From positions 62,001 through 126,000 of the forward strand of contig CAKTDV010000004.1 of assembly GCA_934546745.1 (NCBI GenBank): a stretch of DNA of 64,000 nucleotides, in the 5' to 3' direction. Position numbers and translations under genes: made by a program. Shown here piece by piece: positions 17,162 through 25,081 of this stretch. The DNA is from an uncultured Desulfovibrio sp. Its GTDB lineage: Bacteria > Desulfobacterota > Desulfovibrionia > Desulfovibrionales > Desulfovibrionaceae. The number at the start of each line of letters is the position of its first letter. Position 1 is the first letter of the stretch. A model generated the notes under the pieces. That model searched no databases, had not been told where the DNA came from, and saw only the letters and a program-made list of their open reading frames with translations.

Positions 17162-18265
17162 ATGTCCGTAGATCTTTTTCCACGCCGTATCCGGCGGCTC
17201 TGGATCGGCGTTTTCTCCTGTCTGGCTGGCCTGACGCTGTGCGCGGCGACGGCCTGGCCCCAAGTGTATGACGGTAACGCCATCATGCGCCAGCCCATGC
17301 GCGAAAATTTGTGCGCCCTGACCTTTGACGACGGGCCTTCCCGCTATACGCCCCATATTCTTGATGTTCTGCGTGAACATGGCATTCCGGCCACGTTCTT
17401 TATGCTTGGCAAAAACGTGAAGCTCTATCCGCAACATGTCCAGAGGATTGTGGCTGAGGGGCATGAGGTGGGCAATCACTCGTTTTCCCATCCCAATTTG
17501 CGGCGCATGGCCCATGACCGCAAGCGGGAGGAAATAGAGCTTACCGACAGGCTGTTGCGGGATCTGGGCGCGGATCCTCTTTATATGCGGCCGCCCTACG
17601 GCTCGTATGACAAGGATGTCGTTGACATTGCCAACCGTCTGGGCGTTACCGTTGTGCTGTGGTCGGTGGACAGTCAGGACTGGAAACGCCGCCCGGCCAA
17701 TTATGCGCATATCATCAATGCGGTGGGACAGGTGTTCCCCCCCGGCCAGATGCGCGGCATTCTTCTTTTCCACGATCCACTCAAGACGACGGCGACGGAT
17801 CTTCCCAAGATTATCTCTGATTTGAAGGCGGGGGGCTGTCAGCGCTTTGTGACGGTTTCGGACTACATCAACAGCGTGCTGGATCCGGAGCCGCCGCTGC
17901 TCTGGACGGAACGGACGCCCGCGGATACCGATCCCGATGCCGCCTCCGCCGGGCAGGAATCGGAAGCGCTGATGCCTCCGGAAAGCTACGCCAGCGCTCC
18001 GCGGAGTTGGCCCGCCGGCAGCGCGCCGCTTCCGCTGGCCCGCAGCAGCCGTCCGTGGTCAGAAAAAAAAGCTGGCGTAGCCTCTCCGTCACTGATGCCC
18101 GCCGCTGCCACATCACCGGTGCCGGAAACCCTGTATAGCGGAGAAAATCCGTCTGCCACCCCATCCGCCCCAACCCGCCAGAGGGACGCCGCGCACAACC
18201 CGATATTCCCGCCCGATCGTCATGGTCTACAACCCATATCGGACGGTATCGGCCCTCAAAGCTGA
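17162..18265 (+). CDS. Polysaccharide deacetylase (NodB domain), exported
   Basis: The 367-aa protein has an N-terminal signal or anchor segment (about 10-35) and a NodB catalytic domain (about 48-240). Visible motifs are TFDDGP (catalytic Asp and metal Asp), NHSFSHPNL (metal-binding H-x3-H), RPPYGSYD and a late FHDP. It should remove N- or O-acetyl groups from a cell-surface polysaccharide or peptidoglycan. The last 125 residues are low-complexity Pro/Ser/Ala, and the end overlaps a nitroreductase fragment in another frame. The C-terminus may therefore have changed through a rearrangement. Confidence 0.85.
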   Translation: MSVDLFPRRIRRLWIGVFSCLAGLTLCAATAWPQVYDGNAIMRQPMRENLCALTFDDGPSRYTPHILDVLREHGIPATFFMLGKNVKLYPQHVQRIVAEGHEVGNHSFSHPNLRRMAHDRKREEIELTDRLLRDLGADPLYMRPPYGSYDKDVVDIANRLGVTVVLWSVDSQDWKRRPANYAHIINAVGQVFPPGQMRGILLFHDPLKTTATDLPKIISDLKAGGCQRFVTVSDYINSVLDPEPPLLWTERTPADTDPDAASAGQESEALMPPESYASAPRSWPAGSAPLPLARSSRPWSEKKAGVASPSLMPAAATSPVPETLYSGENPSATPSAPTRQRDAAHNPIFPPDRHGLQPISDGIGPQS

Positions 18266-18665
18266 CCAGCTGCTGACCTGCGCCACCGCTGGTAGCTGGG
18301 TGGGGATGCTCACCTCGTCCAGCTTCCGGGAAATTTTCGTATCCAGGCAGGGGAAGGATACGCTTTTCCGGGGCGCGCCATGCCTCATTCTCATCCATGC
18401 GCCGGATCGCCTCCTTTCCGAATCCGATTGCGCAACGGCGGCCGCCTATCTGGAAATCGTCCTGCACGGGCTGGGGCTTGCCTCCTGCTGGGCCGGCATG
18501 CTGATTGAAGCCTGCCATCCCGGCCTGCCCGAATGGCTCGCCATTCCGGAAGGACACCGGCTGTACGCGGCGCTCATGGCAGGCATCCCCAAGGCGCGCT
18601 ACACTCTCCTGCCCTTCCGCTCCGCGCCGTCCGTGACCTGGCGGGAAGACGCCATCAAGCCCTGA
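18129..18665 (+). pseudogene. Nitroreductase-family remnant (3' part only)
   Basis: An ORF starting at 18222, readable in the same frame from about 18129, resembles the C-terminal half of flavin nitroreductases: VMVYNPYR, then a helix ending GLGLASCWAGM, and a typical ending with AGIPKARYTLLPFR and VTW. The N-terminal FMN-binding arginines are absent, and its 5' part overlaps the deacetylase tail in another frame. It is probably a truncated relic. Confidence 0.5.
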
Positions 18666-18797
18666 ACGTTGTGAAACAAAGGGCGGCCTTCATGAAAACA
18701 GCGGGCGGACGGTCACATTTTCCGCCCAAGAGCCGTGAATGCGCCGCCCGGACGATCTTCTTTTCCAAAGAACCGATTACAGGAACGCTTTCATCCC

Positions 18798-19652
18798 ATG
18801 CGCCTTTTCCCGCTGACCTTGCTCTGCATGATATTCTTTTCCCTGAACTCTGTCCTGTGCCGTCTCGCCCTTGTCACCTGGGGGATGGAACCCCTTGCCT
18901 ATACGGCCATACGCGACCTTTCCGCCGCGACTATGCTGGGGATAATCTGTGCGTTTTCCGCCCTTGCCGGCGTGAAAAAGGGAAAAGGGCATATATGGGC
19001 ACAGAGTTCCTGGAAAGGCGCGATGCTGCTCTTTCTCTACATGCTTACCTTTTCCCTGTCCTATGTGGCCATTCCCTCAGCCGCTGGCACACTCATCCTC
19101 AACGTCGCGGTGCAGGTCAGCATGATAGGTTGGGGTCTTATGTCAGGCATGCGTCCGGGACGCCCGCAGATTGCCGGCCTGCTCCTGGCCTTTGCCGGGG
19201 CGGCCATTCTCCTTCTTCCCGGAGTGTCCGCTCCCTCACCCCTGCACGCGCTGCTCATGGGCATGAGCGGCGTATTCTGGGGAGCCTACTGCCTGTGCGG
19301 GCGGAAAGCATCCTCCGCCCAGCTGGCGACCAGCGGTAATTTTCTGCGTTCCGCCCCTATGGGGCTTATCGCCGCCCTGGCCGCCTTAACGCTGGAAAGA
19401 GCGCCTTCCCTGCCCGCTCTGACGTGTGCCGTGCTTGCCGGGGCTGTGGCCTCAGGGTTGGGCTACACGCTCTGGTACGCGCTTGTGCCGCGTTACAGTA
19501 TTCTGGGCGCTTCCGTGGTGCAGCTTTCCATTCCACCCATCACCGCCGTGCTCGGGGCGATCCTTCTTGACGAGCCCATCACCATGCGCCTTGTTTTCTG
19601 CACTCTGCTCATTCTCGGGGGTATTCTGCTCACGCTGAAGCCGCGCTCATGA
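18798..19652 (+). CDS. EamA/DMT-family exporter
   Basis: A 284-aa inner-membrane protein with about ten hydrophobic helices in two EamA repeats. The second repeat ends with the typical PPITAVLGAILLDEPIT segment. Family members export small metabolites or amino acids; the substrate is unknown. The start at 18798 places the first helix directly at the N-terminus; an upstream in-frame ATG (18735) would add a non-hydrophobic stretch. Confidence 0.85.
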   Translation: MRLFPLTLLCMIFFSLNSVLCRLALVTWGMEPLAYTAIRDLSAATMLGIICAFSALAGVKKGKGHIWAQSSWKGAMLLFLYMLTFSLSYVAIPSAAGTLILNVAVQVSMIGWGLMSGMRPGRPQIAGLLLAFAGAAILLLPGVSAPSPLHALLMGMSGVFWGAYCLCGRKASSAQLATSGNFLRSAPMGLIAALAALTLERAPSLPALTCAVLAGAVASGLGYTLWYALVPRYSILGASVVQLSIPPITAVLGAILLDEPITMRLVFCTLLILGGILLTLKPRS

Positions 19653-20262
19653 CTCTCTCAGCTTCCACCCTTTTTTTTTCCATGCCTATCCCCGCTTTCC
19701 TGCATTTTCTCCAGAGCGTACTTGGCGCAATGCCGAGCATGCGCGCGGCACGGCCCTTGTTGCCCCCGGCCCATTCCAGAACTTGCTCAATATGGCGCAG
19801 TTCCATGTCGCTCAGGCTTCCCGCATCCCGAGGCTCTTCTCCGGCCCCGTGTCTTTCCACAGGGAAATCCATAAGATGACATGATCCATGGAGGAGGAAC
19901 GATGGACAATGTCGTTAAAGCTGTACCGGAGTGTTCCCGGCGCGCCCATCTTCATCTCCATGTTACGGAAAAGCTCCTGCCGCTCTATGACCACCACCGC
20001 CCCCTTGTTCTTTCCATTGTGGCTGAGCGGGCGCGTGCGGCAGTACACCATCTTCCCACCCTGACGCACCAGCCCGACGAAAGACTCATTGGCAAGTGCG
20101 GCGTTCCTCACTCTGGAAGAGCGCAGGATGAGCTCCGCTTCCCTGCTCAGGGGCTTCAGCGGGGAGGACGGCATCCCGTGCTCATCCAGAAAAAATATCT
20201 TCTGTCCCATGATGTCGATAAGGGCCTCGCCCACGGACTGCTTAAAGCGCACAGCGAGCTGC
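19630..20262 (-). pseudogene. Sigma-54-dependent activator remnant without its ATPase domain
   Basis: Two leftward pieces belong to one broken regulator. The first (20262 to about 19880) holds a PAS-like sensor region (DIMGQKIFFLDEHGMP) and the start of the central domain (YSFNDIVHRSSSM). The second (about 19870-19630) holds the Fis-type DNA-binding end (GGNKGRAARMLGIAPSTLWRK). The roughly 200-residue AAA+ domain with Walker motifs and GAFTGA is missing and the frames differ. The 5' end stops where ICE-derived sequence begins at about 20,258, so both deletion and element insertion have damaged it. Confidence 0.75.
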
Positions 20263-20732
20263 GCCCAAGAGCGGCATCAGCTGACCGCCGGGTATCCGAC
20301 AAATTGGATGGACTTTTTACGGCAAAAGACGGCCAGGGCAATGAAAATGCCTTGGCCGTCCTTCGATCCCGCCATGAGGAATTTGAACCGGAGCAGTTTG
20401 CTGCCGAACAGAAGAGGGTATAGGTCAAAACGCACTTGCAGGCCCAAAAGACGGAAATTCTTGAGAAGGACGGGATGACCGCCAGTCTGAAAACTTCCCT
20501 GCTGAGCGATGCGCTGATGCGGAGTATCGCGCCTGGGGCCACGGCGAGGATTTCACGGCACGGGGTTGTCATCTATACCCTGCCCGACGGCGGCAAGATA
20601 TACGATACCGGCAGAAGAATCAGCTTCAGCGAATCCGCGCGACGGGCGGAAATCGTGGACGAAGGGAAGCGGCAGTTTGAGCGGCCTACCGTTCCCTGGC
20701 AGCGGCAAAGGGAGCAGGGATGGGAACGATGA
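20258..20732 (+). pseudogene. Relaxase 3' fragment
   Basis: DNA and protein closely match the last third of the ICE relaxase (for example TASLKTSLLSDALMR and RISRHGVVIYTLPDGGKI). Frameshifts interrupt the first part. About 100 bp are deleted near 20,640 relative to the intact gene. It ends in QRQREQGWER instead of QRQRGLGRT. It is not functional as a relaxase because the N-terminal nickase domain is missing. Confidence 0.85.
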
Positions 20733-20779
20733 AAAGACAGAAGTGTACCCCCCAAAAAAAGCAAGAGACACCAATCTAT

Positions 20780-21049
20780 TTAACGACTGAGATTGCGCTC
20801 TTTCCGCGTTACGCCAAGCGCATGATCAATATTGTGTTGATGCTCTTTCTGGATCGCTCTTAGCGACTCAATGCGCTTTGAGTAGTATAAATTTTCGGCA
20901 GGGATGCACAGGGTACTTTTAAAACTGTTTATAAAGCCGTATATCGAATTGATATTTTTATCAAAAGTCTTCTCCTTGACATCCTCTGTTTTCATCTTGA
21001 ACTCTTCAACAAGTGACAAAAAGCGTTGACGCACTTTGCCAGCATCCAA
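20780..21049 (-). pseudogene. Truncated B-type small ICE protein
   Basis: An 89-codon leftward frame whose C-terminal half follows the pattern seen in the ICE small-protein family: PAENLYYSKRIESLRAIQKEH, then a basic tail (TRKERNLSR). Compare SPAKKNYYVLRKDALKRI at 33,171-33,740. The N-terminal part is missing or unrelated. As in the ICE, it sits convergent with and just beyond a relaxase 3' end. Confidence 0.55.
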
Positions 21050-21065
21050 CCCTTCGGCAAGCGGC

Positions 21066-21434
21066 CTAGCGCGCCACCCCTAACACCTGTCCACGTGACA
21101 GGTTTTTGTCATGGGCAAGCACCTTTTTCATGACTTCCAGTCCCTCTTTGCGGCGCGAGTAGTAGCGTTTTTGCGCCGGTGACACCGCTTCCTTTTTCCG
21201 TCTCTCTTCCGTTGTCCGCGCCCTTTCTCCGTCATATTCCCTATTGTAGATATTCCTCCGCACATTGTAGAAAAACACCCCGGAGGGCATGGTAATTTTC
21301 TTGCCGTCAAGCAGCTTCCCGTGAATGACCGAGTAGGGATACCCCAGCATCCGCGGTTCAATCACCACAGCCTTCTGTGGCAGAAATTGCACGACGCCCT
21401 GACCCGGATGGAGTTTCTTTTTCCTCTGGAGCAT
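21066..21434 (-). pseudogene. Chimeric ORF: TraK N-terminus fused to the tail of the repeat protein
   Basis: Residues 1 to about 85 match TraK of the ICE (57,284 leftward; shared KKKLHPGQ, QKAVVIE and FFYNVRR/FLYNVRR). Residues from about 86 match the end of the 35,036-36,145 protein (SPAQKRYYSRRKEGLEVMKK and LSRGQ-LGVAR). The fusion is an open frame of 122 codons, so it may be translated, but it looks like a deletion scar that removed the whole secretion region. Confidence 0.75.
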
Positions 21435-21552
21435 ACCATTCCCGTCTCAAAGCCCCACAGGACGAGGGAGGCAAAGGAATTACCCATACGGCGCCATCCT
21501 CCCTTGGTTCAGGAACGCGAGTGGCTACAAATTCGGCAAAGTAGAAAAACAG

Positions 21553-21692
21553 AAAAAGCCTCTTTGACCATGCCCAGAGCATGGACAAAAAGGCTTTTCG
21601 CGTAGGCGGCAAGGAAAGAGATCAGGAAACGTTGTTCTGTTGAACAAACAAAAATAGCCACTGCTTGAACTACTTTCATAGCTCAAGCAGTG
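21553..21692. repeat. ICE right-end hairpins (left copy)
   Basis: There are two inverted repeats: 21553-21598 (AAAAGCC-type arms around a GCATGG/CCATGC core) and 21659-21692 (CACTGCTTGA paired with TCAAGCAGTG). Both recur at the right end of the intact ICE, at 58608-58652 and 58712-58748. They lie downstream of tRNA-Asp on its transcribed strand and may act as terminators or as element-end structures. Confidence 0.6.
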
Positions 21693-21732
21693 GGATAAAC
21701 TGAACTCCCGTTATTCTTGGGAGGATATAGGC

Positions 21733-21809
<77 letters not shown>

Positions 21810-21814
21810 AAGTA

Positions 21815-21890
21815 TGGTGGGCAGTACAGGACTTGAACCTGTGGCCCCCGCCGTGTGAAGGCGGTGCTCTACCAGCTGAGCTAACTGCCC
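21815..21890 (-). tRNA. tRNA-Val (CAC), copy A
   Basis: A 76-nt tRNA with encoded CCA. Anticodon loop TTCACAC between CCGCC/GGCGG stems gives CAC. The D-arm (TAGCTCAGCTGGTAGAGC) and T-loop (GGTTCAAGTCC) are intact. It is transcribed ahead of tRNA-Asp as one unit with a 5-nt spacer. Confidence 0.95.
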
Positions 21891-21904
21891 TCTCGGTGAA
21901 AAGA

Positions 21905-21933
21905 GTTCTACGCAAAGAAGGCCTGCCCGTCAA
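21905..21933 (-). promoter_or_regulatory. Promoter of tRNA-Val/Asp copy A
   Basis: On the minus strand TTGACG (21928-21933) and TAGAAC (21905-21910) are 17 bp apart and 15 bp before tRNA-Val. The second tRNA pair has the same layout with TTGACC, which supports the call. Confidence 0.8.
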
Positions 21934-22103
21934 GTATTTTTTGCATTTTTTACGACGTCAAAAAAACGGCCTGAAAAGCGGGAAGACCTGTTGGGGAAAC
22001 GGTATTTGCGTTTTTTCCGCCCCACGCGGGCAGCATCGCTTTTGGCGTGTAGAAGTTTCAACAACAAAAGGATCCACATAGACGAGATCTGAGAGATCAA
22101 AAA

Positions 22104-22137
22104 AACCACCCTGAAATATGCGTATTTCAGGGTGGTT
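22104..22137 (-). terminator. Strong terminator, probably the original tRNA copy B terminator
   Basis: A perfect 15-bp stem (arms AACCACCCTGAAATA) is followed on the minus strand by seven T. It lies just beyond the partial tRNA-Asp at the ICE left end, where leftward transcripts of tRNA copy B would have ended before integration. Confidence 0.85.
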
Positions 22138-22166
22138 ATATCTTTCTCCCCAAGGGAGAACTATTC

Positions 22167-22220
22167 TGGCGGAGCGGAAGGGACTCGAACCCTCGGCCTC
22201 CGGCGTGACAGGCCGGCGTT
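22167..22220 (-). repeat. attL: partial tRNA-Asp 3' copy
   Basis: These 54 nt are identical to the 3' part of tRNA-Asp, from the CCA end through the anticodon stem to GCCGGCGTT, then diverge. The matching segments are 58787-58840 (attR, complete tRNA) and 21733-21786. It is too short to be a working tRNA. Confidence 0.92.
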
Positions 22221-22290
22221 CCGGCCTCATCCCTATATCCTCCGAAAATATGGTTTGACCCATTTTCAAACCTATTTTTGGAGGTACAAA

Positions 22291-23148
22291 ATGCAGCTCA
22301 ACGAAGCCTTTGATCTCTATCGTGAGCTTGTCCTATCCTCATCTACAGCACGCGCCCAGAAAACTGAGCTTGGGAGATGGAAAATTCACCTTCAGCCCCT
22401 GCTGGGAGATCGGGAACTTGGCAGCATCAATGCTCAGAACGTCTTACGGTTAGAAGCAGAGTTACGCAAGAAAAATCTCGCTCCTCAAACTATCTACCAC
22501 TGCCTTTCCCTCTTGCGCCGCGTCCTCAATCGGGCCGTGGAATGGGAGCTTTACGCTGGCCCTGTTCCAAAAATCCGAATGCCCAAATTCAACAATAAGC
22601 GTGTACGCTTTTTGTCCAAAGCCGAGGCGAAGCAGCTCTTGGAGGAGCTGAACAGGCTTTCCCCTCTCTGGCATGACATAGCCCTTTTTGCTCTGAACAC
22701 AGGCTTGCGAAGAGGAGAGATCCTTGCCTTAACCCCCGCTCAAATCGATTTGAACACGGATCAATGCCATGTGCTGGACAGCAAGACTTTTCAAGGCAGG
22801 GCCATTCCTCTGAATGCCCAGGCAAAAATCCTTGTTCTGAAGCACATGGACGAAAATCCATCAAATCCAATTTTCAAAGCGCACACTGGGCCTGTTAATC
22901 CCCATGCCCGTTTTTTCCGGCAAGCCGTCAACGCTTGTGGCCTGAACGCCGGAATCACCGACCGCCGGGCAAAAATCTGTTTTCATTCTTTGAGACACAC
23001 ATTCGCCTCGTGGCTTGTTCAGTCGGGCGTCCGACTCCAGATCGTAAGCCAGCTTTTAGGCCATGCTGACTTGAAGATGACCCTGCGCTATGCCCATCTT
23101 GCCCCAGACGCAAGCCGTCAAGCGGTCGATAACTTGTCCTTATCGTAA
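22291..23148 (+). CDS. int: Tyrosine recombinase (ICE integrase)
   Basis: The 285-aa phage-type integrase should integrate and excise the element at tRNA-Asp. An N-terminal SAM-like core-binding domain (1 to about 100) is followed by the catalytic domain, with Arg in TGLRRGE (near 138), HSLRHTFAS (near 231, H-x-x-R), and LLGHADLKMTLRYAHL with the nucleophile Tyr near 268. The start at 22291 follows GGAGG. The frame stays open upstream through the att site, but that part is att DNA and not protein-like. Confidence 0.93.
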   Translation: MQLNEAFDLYRELVLSSSTARAQKTELGRWKIHLQPLLGDRELGSINAQNVLRLEAELRKKNLAPQTIYHCLSLLRRVLNRAVEWELYAGPVPKIRMPKFNNKRVRFLSKAEAKQLLEELNRLSPLWHDIALFALNTGLRRGEILALTPAQIDLNTDQCHVLDSKTFQGRAIPLNAQAKILVLKHMDENPSNPIFKAHTGPVNPHARFFRQAVNACGLNAGITDRRAKICFHSLRHTFASWLVQSGVRLQIVSQLLGHADLKMTLRYAHLAPDASRQAVDNLSLS

Positions 23149-23170
23149 CCTCATCCAAAATGCAAGCACA

Positions 23171-23230
23171 ATTCAGGCAAATAGCGGCATAATATGGCAA
23201 TCTTAAGCAAACATAGGCAAACTGTGGCAA
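23171..23230. repeat. Six 10-bp phased repeats (N5-GGCAA)
   Basis: GGCAA or one-base variants occur at exactly 10-bp steps, at 23176, 23186, 23196, 23206, 23216 and 23226. Weaker AGCAT copies follow near 23234 and 23241. All six are on one DNA face, 28 bp after the integrase stop. This fits binding of several copies of one protein, such as integrase or an excisionase, or an iteron-like site. Confidence 0.55.
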
Positions 23231-23299
23231 AACAGCATTAAGCATTGCATTTAGCCTAAAAAATGCCTTAAGATGCCATACTCTGTCTGTAATAAAGAT

Positions 23300-23339
23300 G
23301 GCAGGACAGGTAAAGCGTGTCGCTTTACAGCGTCCTGCC
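23300..23339. promoter_or_regulatory. Long hairpin upstream of the Rha-family gene
   Basis: An inverted repeat has arms GGCAGGAC and GTAAAGCG paired with their complements around a TGT loop, with a small internal mismatch. No T-tract follows, so a terminator is unlikely. An operator, leader structure or nic-region fold is possible. Confidence 0.4.
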
Positions 23340-23407
23340 CACTCAATCGCCGTGGGTGGCTGCTTATTCGCCTGCGGCTCAACGCTCAAAGACAAGGAGC
23401 AGGGAAC

Positions 23408-24274
23408 ATGGAAGATTGTCAGAACAACGAACAGATTGTTGCCACGCAACCTGTTGAAAACATTGTTGAAACTGACGGCAGCAAGATGTTCACCACGTCG
23501 CTGATCATCGCGGAGATCTTCGAGAAGGAGCATAAAAACGTGCTTCGCGATATTGAAAATTTGGAGTGTTCAGAGGAGTTTCACCGGCTCAATTTTGAGC
23601 ATACCCCCTATGTGCATCCACAGAACGGTCAAACGTATCCCGCCTACCGTCTGACCCGCGACGGCTTCGCCTTCCTGGCGATGGGTTTCACCGGCAAGAA
23701 GGCGGCCGCCTGGAAGGAGAAGTTTCTGGAGGCCTTCAACGCGATGGAGCGCCAGCTCACAAGGCCGGGCTATTCCTTATACATCCCTCCAACAGAGCCG
23801 GACAAGGTGAAGCAACAGCGCCTCATCAAAATACTGCGCGGCCTGATCGCCTACTGGGCCTTTGTGGACAAGATTCCCTACTGCGCGGCGGAGCTGGCCC
23901 TGGCTCTTCATGTGGGACTTGAACGTCTGGAAGATCTCCCGGAGGAAGGCGGTGGAGAGATCATCCAGGCGGCCTTCGATTACCTGGCGGAAGTCAGCAA
24001 CCGGCCCACCGGCGATATGGACGGGCCGGGAGCGACGCCAAACGAGATGGCCATGTTGCGGCACATGTTGACGGCGTGCGGGCAATGGCGCTTTACGCGG
24101 GATCAAAACTTCGAGGAGTACTTTGAGAATCTGACAGGGGTCAACCCGCGTCATCCCGGCAGGCTCTCCGCCCACGATGTGGCGAAAATGCTTTCCACGG
24201 CGGCCTACCTCCTGCATCAGACCTACCAGCACACGGTTGACTGGAACGCCATCACCAAGGAAATCGCCAAATGA
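23408..24274 (+). CDS. Rha-family regulatory protein
   Basis: The 288-aa protein has an N-terminal Rha domain (about 20-115): FTTSLIIAEIFEKEHKNV, YRLTRDGFAFLAMGFTGKKA and KEKFLEAFNAME are typical of phage Rha regulators. The C-terminal half is not recognised. Rha proteins are found in prophages and mobile elements and influence lysogeny or host growth. AAGGAG precedes the start at 23408. It directly precedes, and overlaps by 4 bp, the transglycosylase gene. Confidence 0.75.
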   Translation: MEDCQNNEQIVATQPVENIVETDGSKMFTTSLIIAEIFEKEHKNVLRDIENLECSEEFHRLNFEHTPYVHPQNGQTYPAYRLTRDGFAFLAMGFTGKKAAAWKEKFLEAFNAMERQLTRPGYSLYIPPTEPDKVKQQRLIKILRGLIAYWAFVDKIPYCAAELALALHVGLERLEDLPEEGGGEIIQAAFDYLAEVSNRPTGDMDGPGATPNEMAMLRHMLTACGQWRFTRDQNFEEYFENLTGVNPRHPGRLSAHDVAKMLSTAAYLLHQTYQHTVDWNAITKEIAK

Positions 24275-25038
24275 AAAAAGTGTTGCTGCTCTGCCTGATG
24301 GCATGGTGGCCACACGTTTCCCGCGCGGGCGATGTGTTCACAGAACCGTGCGCCCGCGCGGGCATTCCGCGTGAGCTGGCCGTTGCCATAGCCCGGCAGG
24401 AATCCTCCCTGAACCCTCTGGCGCTCAACATCCAGGGGCGGGATCTGCATCCGCGCAGCGTCGGGCAGGCCTTGGAGTATATCCGCTGGGCGGAGGCCGG
24501 GAAAAAGTCCTATGACGTTGGCCTGATGCAAATCAACAACCAGTGGTTCGGGAAATTGGGAATAACGGCGGAGAAACTGCTTGATCCTCAACGGAATGTG
24601 GAAACCGGCGTCCGTATCCTTGCCGCTGAAATCCGGCGGCACGGCTTCAACTGGCTGGCCGTGGGGAAGTACCATTCGCCGGATCGGGAACGTGGACGGC
24701 GTTACGCATGGCGCGTCTGGCGGCATTTGATGAGGGGAACGAATGGGACGGCCCAAACTGGCGGAAAACAGGAGGCGAATCTGGGGTATCAGGATACATC
24801 TGAACATGGAGGAATATGGCGAAATTCTGGAATCCAGCCAAAGGGCAGGCTTATCACTTTCAGAGTTCGCCAGAAAGGTCTGCCTGGGCAGCAGGGTGGA
24901 GAGCAGGGAGGATCAGCAGGCCCGGCGGGAACTGCTGAAGGTGAACGCCGATCTAGGCCGCTTGGGCGGTCTGCTGAAACAGGCCCTGAGCCAGGGGCAC
25001 AGCAGGGAGCGGATACACGGCCTGCTGCACGGGATTGA
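24271..25038 (+). CDS. VirB1-like lytic transglycosylase
   Basis: A signal peptide (about 1-19) precedes an SLT domain (about 20-155): the catalytic Glu lies in AIARQESSLNP, then YDVGLMQIN and AVGKYHSP. It should open peptidoglycan locally for the conjugation channel. The frame continues for almost 100 residues of low-complexity sequence that overlap the mobC-like gene in another frame. The original stop near 24,750 was probably lost by a frameshift, so the tail is likely meaningless. Confidence 0.82.
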   Translation: MKKVLLLCLMAWWPHVSRAGDVFTEPCARAGIPRELAVAIARQESSLNPLALNIQGRDLHPRSVGQALEYIRWAEAGKKSYDVGLMQINNQWFGKLGITAEKLLDPQRNVETGVRILAAEIRRHGFNWLAVGKYHSPDRERGRRYAWRVWRHLMRGTNGTAQTGGKQEANLGYQDTSEHGGIWRNSGIQPKGRLITFRVRQKGLPGQQGGEQGGSAGPAGTAEGERRSRPLGRSAETGPEPGAQQGADTRPAARD

Positions 25039-25081
25039 TCAGCTCCAAAAAGCGCTGAAAGAGCGCATCCTCAACCTATGA
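24743..25081 (+). CDS. MobC-like relaxosome accessory protein
   Basis: The 112-aa basic protein has a ribbon-helix-helix-like N-terminus (GIRIHLNMEEYGEIL, LSLSEFARKVCLG) and a C-terminal helical region with leucine-rich spacing, like MobC/TraJ proteins that open oriT for the relaxase. GAGGGG precedes the start. Its stop overlaps the relaxase start (ATGA), which supports co-translation with the relaxase. Confidence 0.78.
   Translation: MGRPKLAENRRRIWGIRIHLNMEEYGEILESSQRAGLSLSEFARKVCLGSRVESREDQQARRELLKVNADLGRLGGLLKQALSQGHSRERIHGLLHGIDQLQKALKERILNL

Larger units (their letters stand above)
20258..21732. mobile_element. Deleted remnant of a related ICE next to tRNA-Asp copy A
   Basis: In order, this stretch holds relaxase 3' sequence (like 26,320-26,870), a truncated B-type small gene, the tail of the repeat protein (like 35,036-35,160), the 5' part of traK (like 57,080-57,284), a short piece of the HTH gene's 3' end (like 57,343-57,375), and the ICE right-end hairpins (like 58,608-58,748). 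The gene order matches the intact ICE with large internal deletions. It lacks integrase and channel genes. The right boundary is the 3' end of tRNA-Asp copy A. Confidence 0.8.

Noticed and set aside
16569..17171. Rightward ORF spanning the small hypothetical gene
   Set aside because: It is Arg/Pro/Ser-rich like a frame shadow and overlaps a better small ORF (16,775-16,999) that has a G-rich ribosome site.
22132..22290. Upstream extension of the integrase frame
   Set aside because: The extension runs through the att repeat and has no ribosome site. GGAGG before 22,291 fits the start.
23171..23230. CRISPR array
   Set aside because: The repeat unit is only 10 bp, with no spacers of constant length and no cas genes.
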